Shown: positions 63,824-64,000 of the stretch, in pieces
How the letters are laid out: every line of letters starts with the position of its first letter
How positions within the stretch are numbered: the first letter of the stretch is position 1
Position numbers and translations under genes: made by a program
Assembly (NCBI GenBank): GCA_038501785.1
Contig: JBAMJR010000011.1
Coordinates: forward strand, 691,501-755,500
Direction: 5' to 3'
Length of the DNA stretch: 64,000 nt
Source: Myoxocephalus aenaeus
Taxonomy: Eukaryota > Chordata > Actinopteri > Perciformes > Cottidae
The notes under the pieces: generated by a model
Databases searched by the model: none
The model's input: only the letters and a program-made list of their open reading frames with translations
Told to the model about the DNA's origin: nothing

Positions 63824-63965
63824 GACATGTATTTACTTTCTTGCCAAAAATTTGATGAGAGGACTGATGTGCCACTTTAAATCTGTCAGCTAAATATGAA
63901 GGTATAGCCGGGAGACAGAAAGTTTGGCATAAAACTGGAAGCAGAACTAGAAGTTTTGGTGCAGA
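63824..63965. repeat. Diverged copy of the 2446-2600 repeat
   Basis: Shares order and spacing of the motifs AGTTTGACAT, CTTTCTTGCC, TTTGATGAGAGGACTGATG, ATCTGTCAGCTAAATATGA and TATAGCC with the repeat at 2446-2600, but is more diverged and runs towards the window edge. Confidence 0.5.
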
Positions 63966-64000
63966 TTAAATAAGCGAGTTAACTTCGGAGGTTCTGGTAG

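Larger units (their letters stand above)
60790..64000 (-). other. ano8 5' intron without recognised exons
   Basis: The first exon in the window needs an upstream partner ending in phase 2. I found no anoctamin N-terminal sequence on the minus strand to the right edge, so the remaining exons lie outside. The stretch contains a pyrimidine-rich block (about 61255-61510) and two microsatellites. Confidence 0.65.

Overview
This window is vertebrate nuclear DNA, most likely from a teleost fish. Genes are split into short exons by GT-AG introns. Very long (CA/TG)n arrays recur every few kilobases. Several interspersed repeats look like types seen in fish genomes: a LINE with a (GATG)n tail, L2-like tails with a short tandem end, and foldback MITEs. 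I recognise four protein-coding genes from their conserved protein sequence. Exon limits were read by eye from splice sites and from phase agreement between neighbouring exons.

Layout. 1-11.0 kb: no recognisable gene; microsatellites and repeat remnants. 11.09-28.04 kb (+): ptprc (CD45), with signal peptide, Ser/Thr/Pro-rich mucin exons, fibronectin-like ectodomain, one membrane helix and two tandem tyrosine-phosphatase domains. 28.8-29.8 kb (-): a 5'-truncated, broken LINE with a 10-bp target-site duplication. 32.2-35.4 kb (-): abhd8, with a probable 5'-UTR exon near 39.1 kb. 40.3-41.8 kb: a DNA-transposon-like element with a nested smaller element and a zinc-finger-like reading frame. 43.5-45.0 kb (+): dda1, complete. 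50.2-60.8 kb (-): ano8, sixteen 3' exons; its first exons lie beyond the right edge. Two foldback MITEs sit in ano8 introns. 60.8-64 kb: ano8 intron without recognisable exons.

The gene order and orientation abhd8(-) dda1(+) ano8(-) matches what I know of human chromosome 19p13.11. PTPRC is on human chromosome 1, so its adjacency here is a lineage-specific junction. The genes do not form one pathway: CD45 is a leukocyte receptor phosphatase, ABHD8 an alpha/beta-hydrolase, DDA1 a subunit of CUL4-DDB1 ubiquitin ligases, and ANO8 a TMEM16-family membrane protein.

The most notable observation is that ptprc, as written, has four separate one-base insertions in four catalytic-domain exons. The first creates a premature stop in phosphatase domain 1. 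The other three genes, read the same way, are free of frameshifts. This is either a real loss-of-function allele or pseudogene, or locally poor sequence. Phosphatase domain 2 also keeps a complete C-x5-R signature, unlike the human protein, but lacks other catalytic residues.
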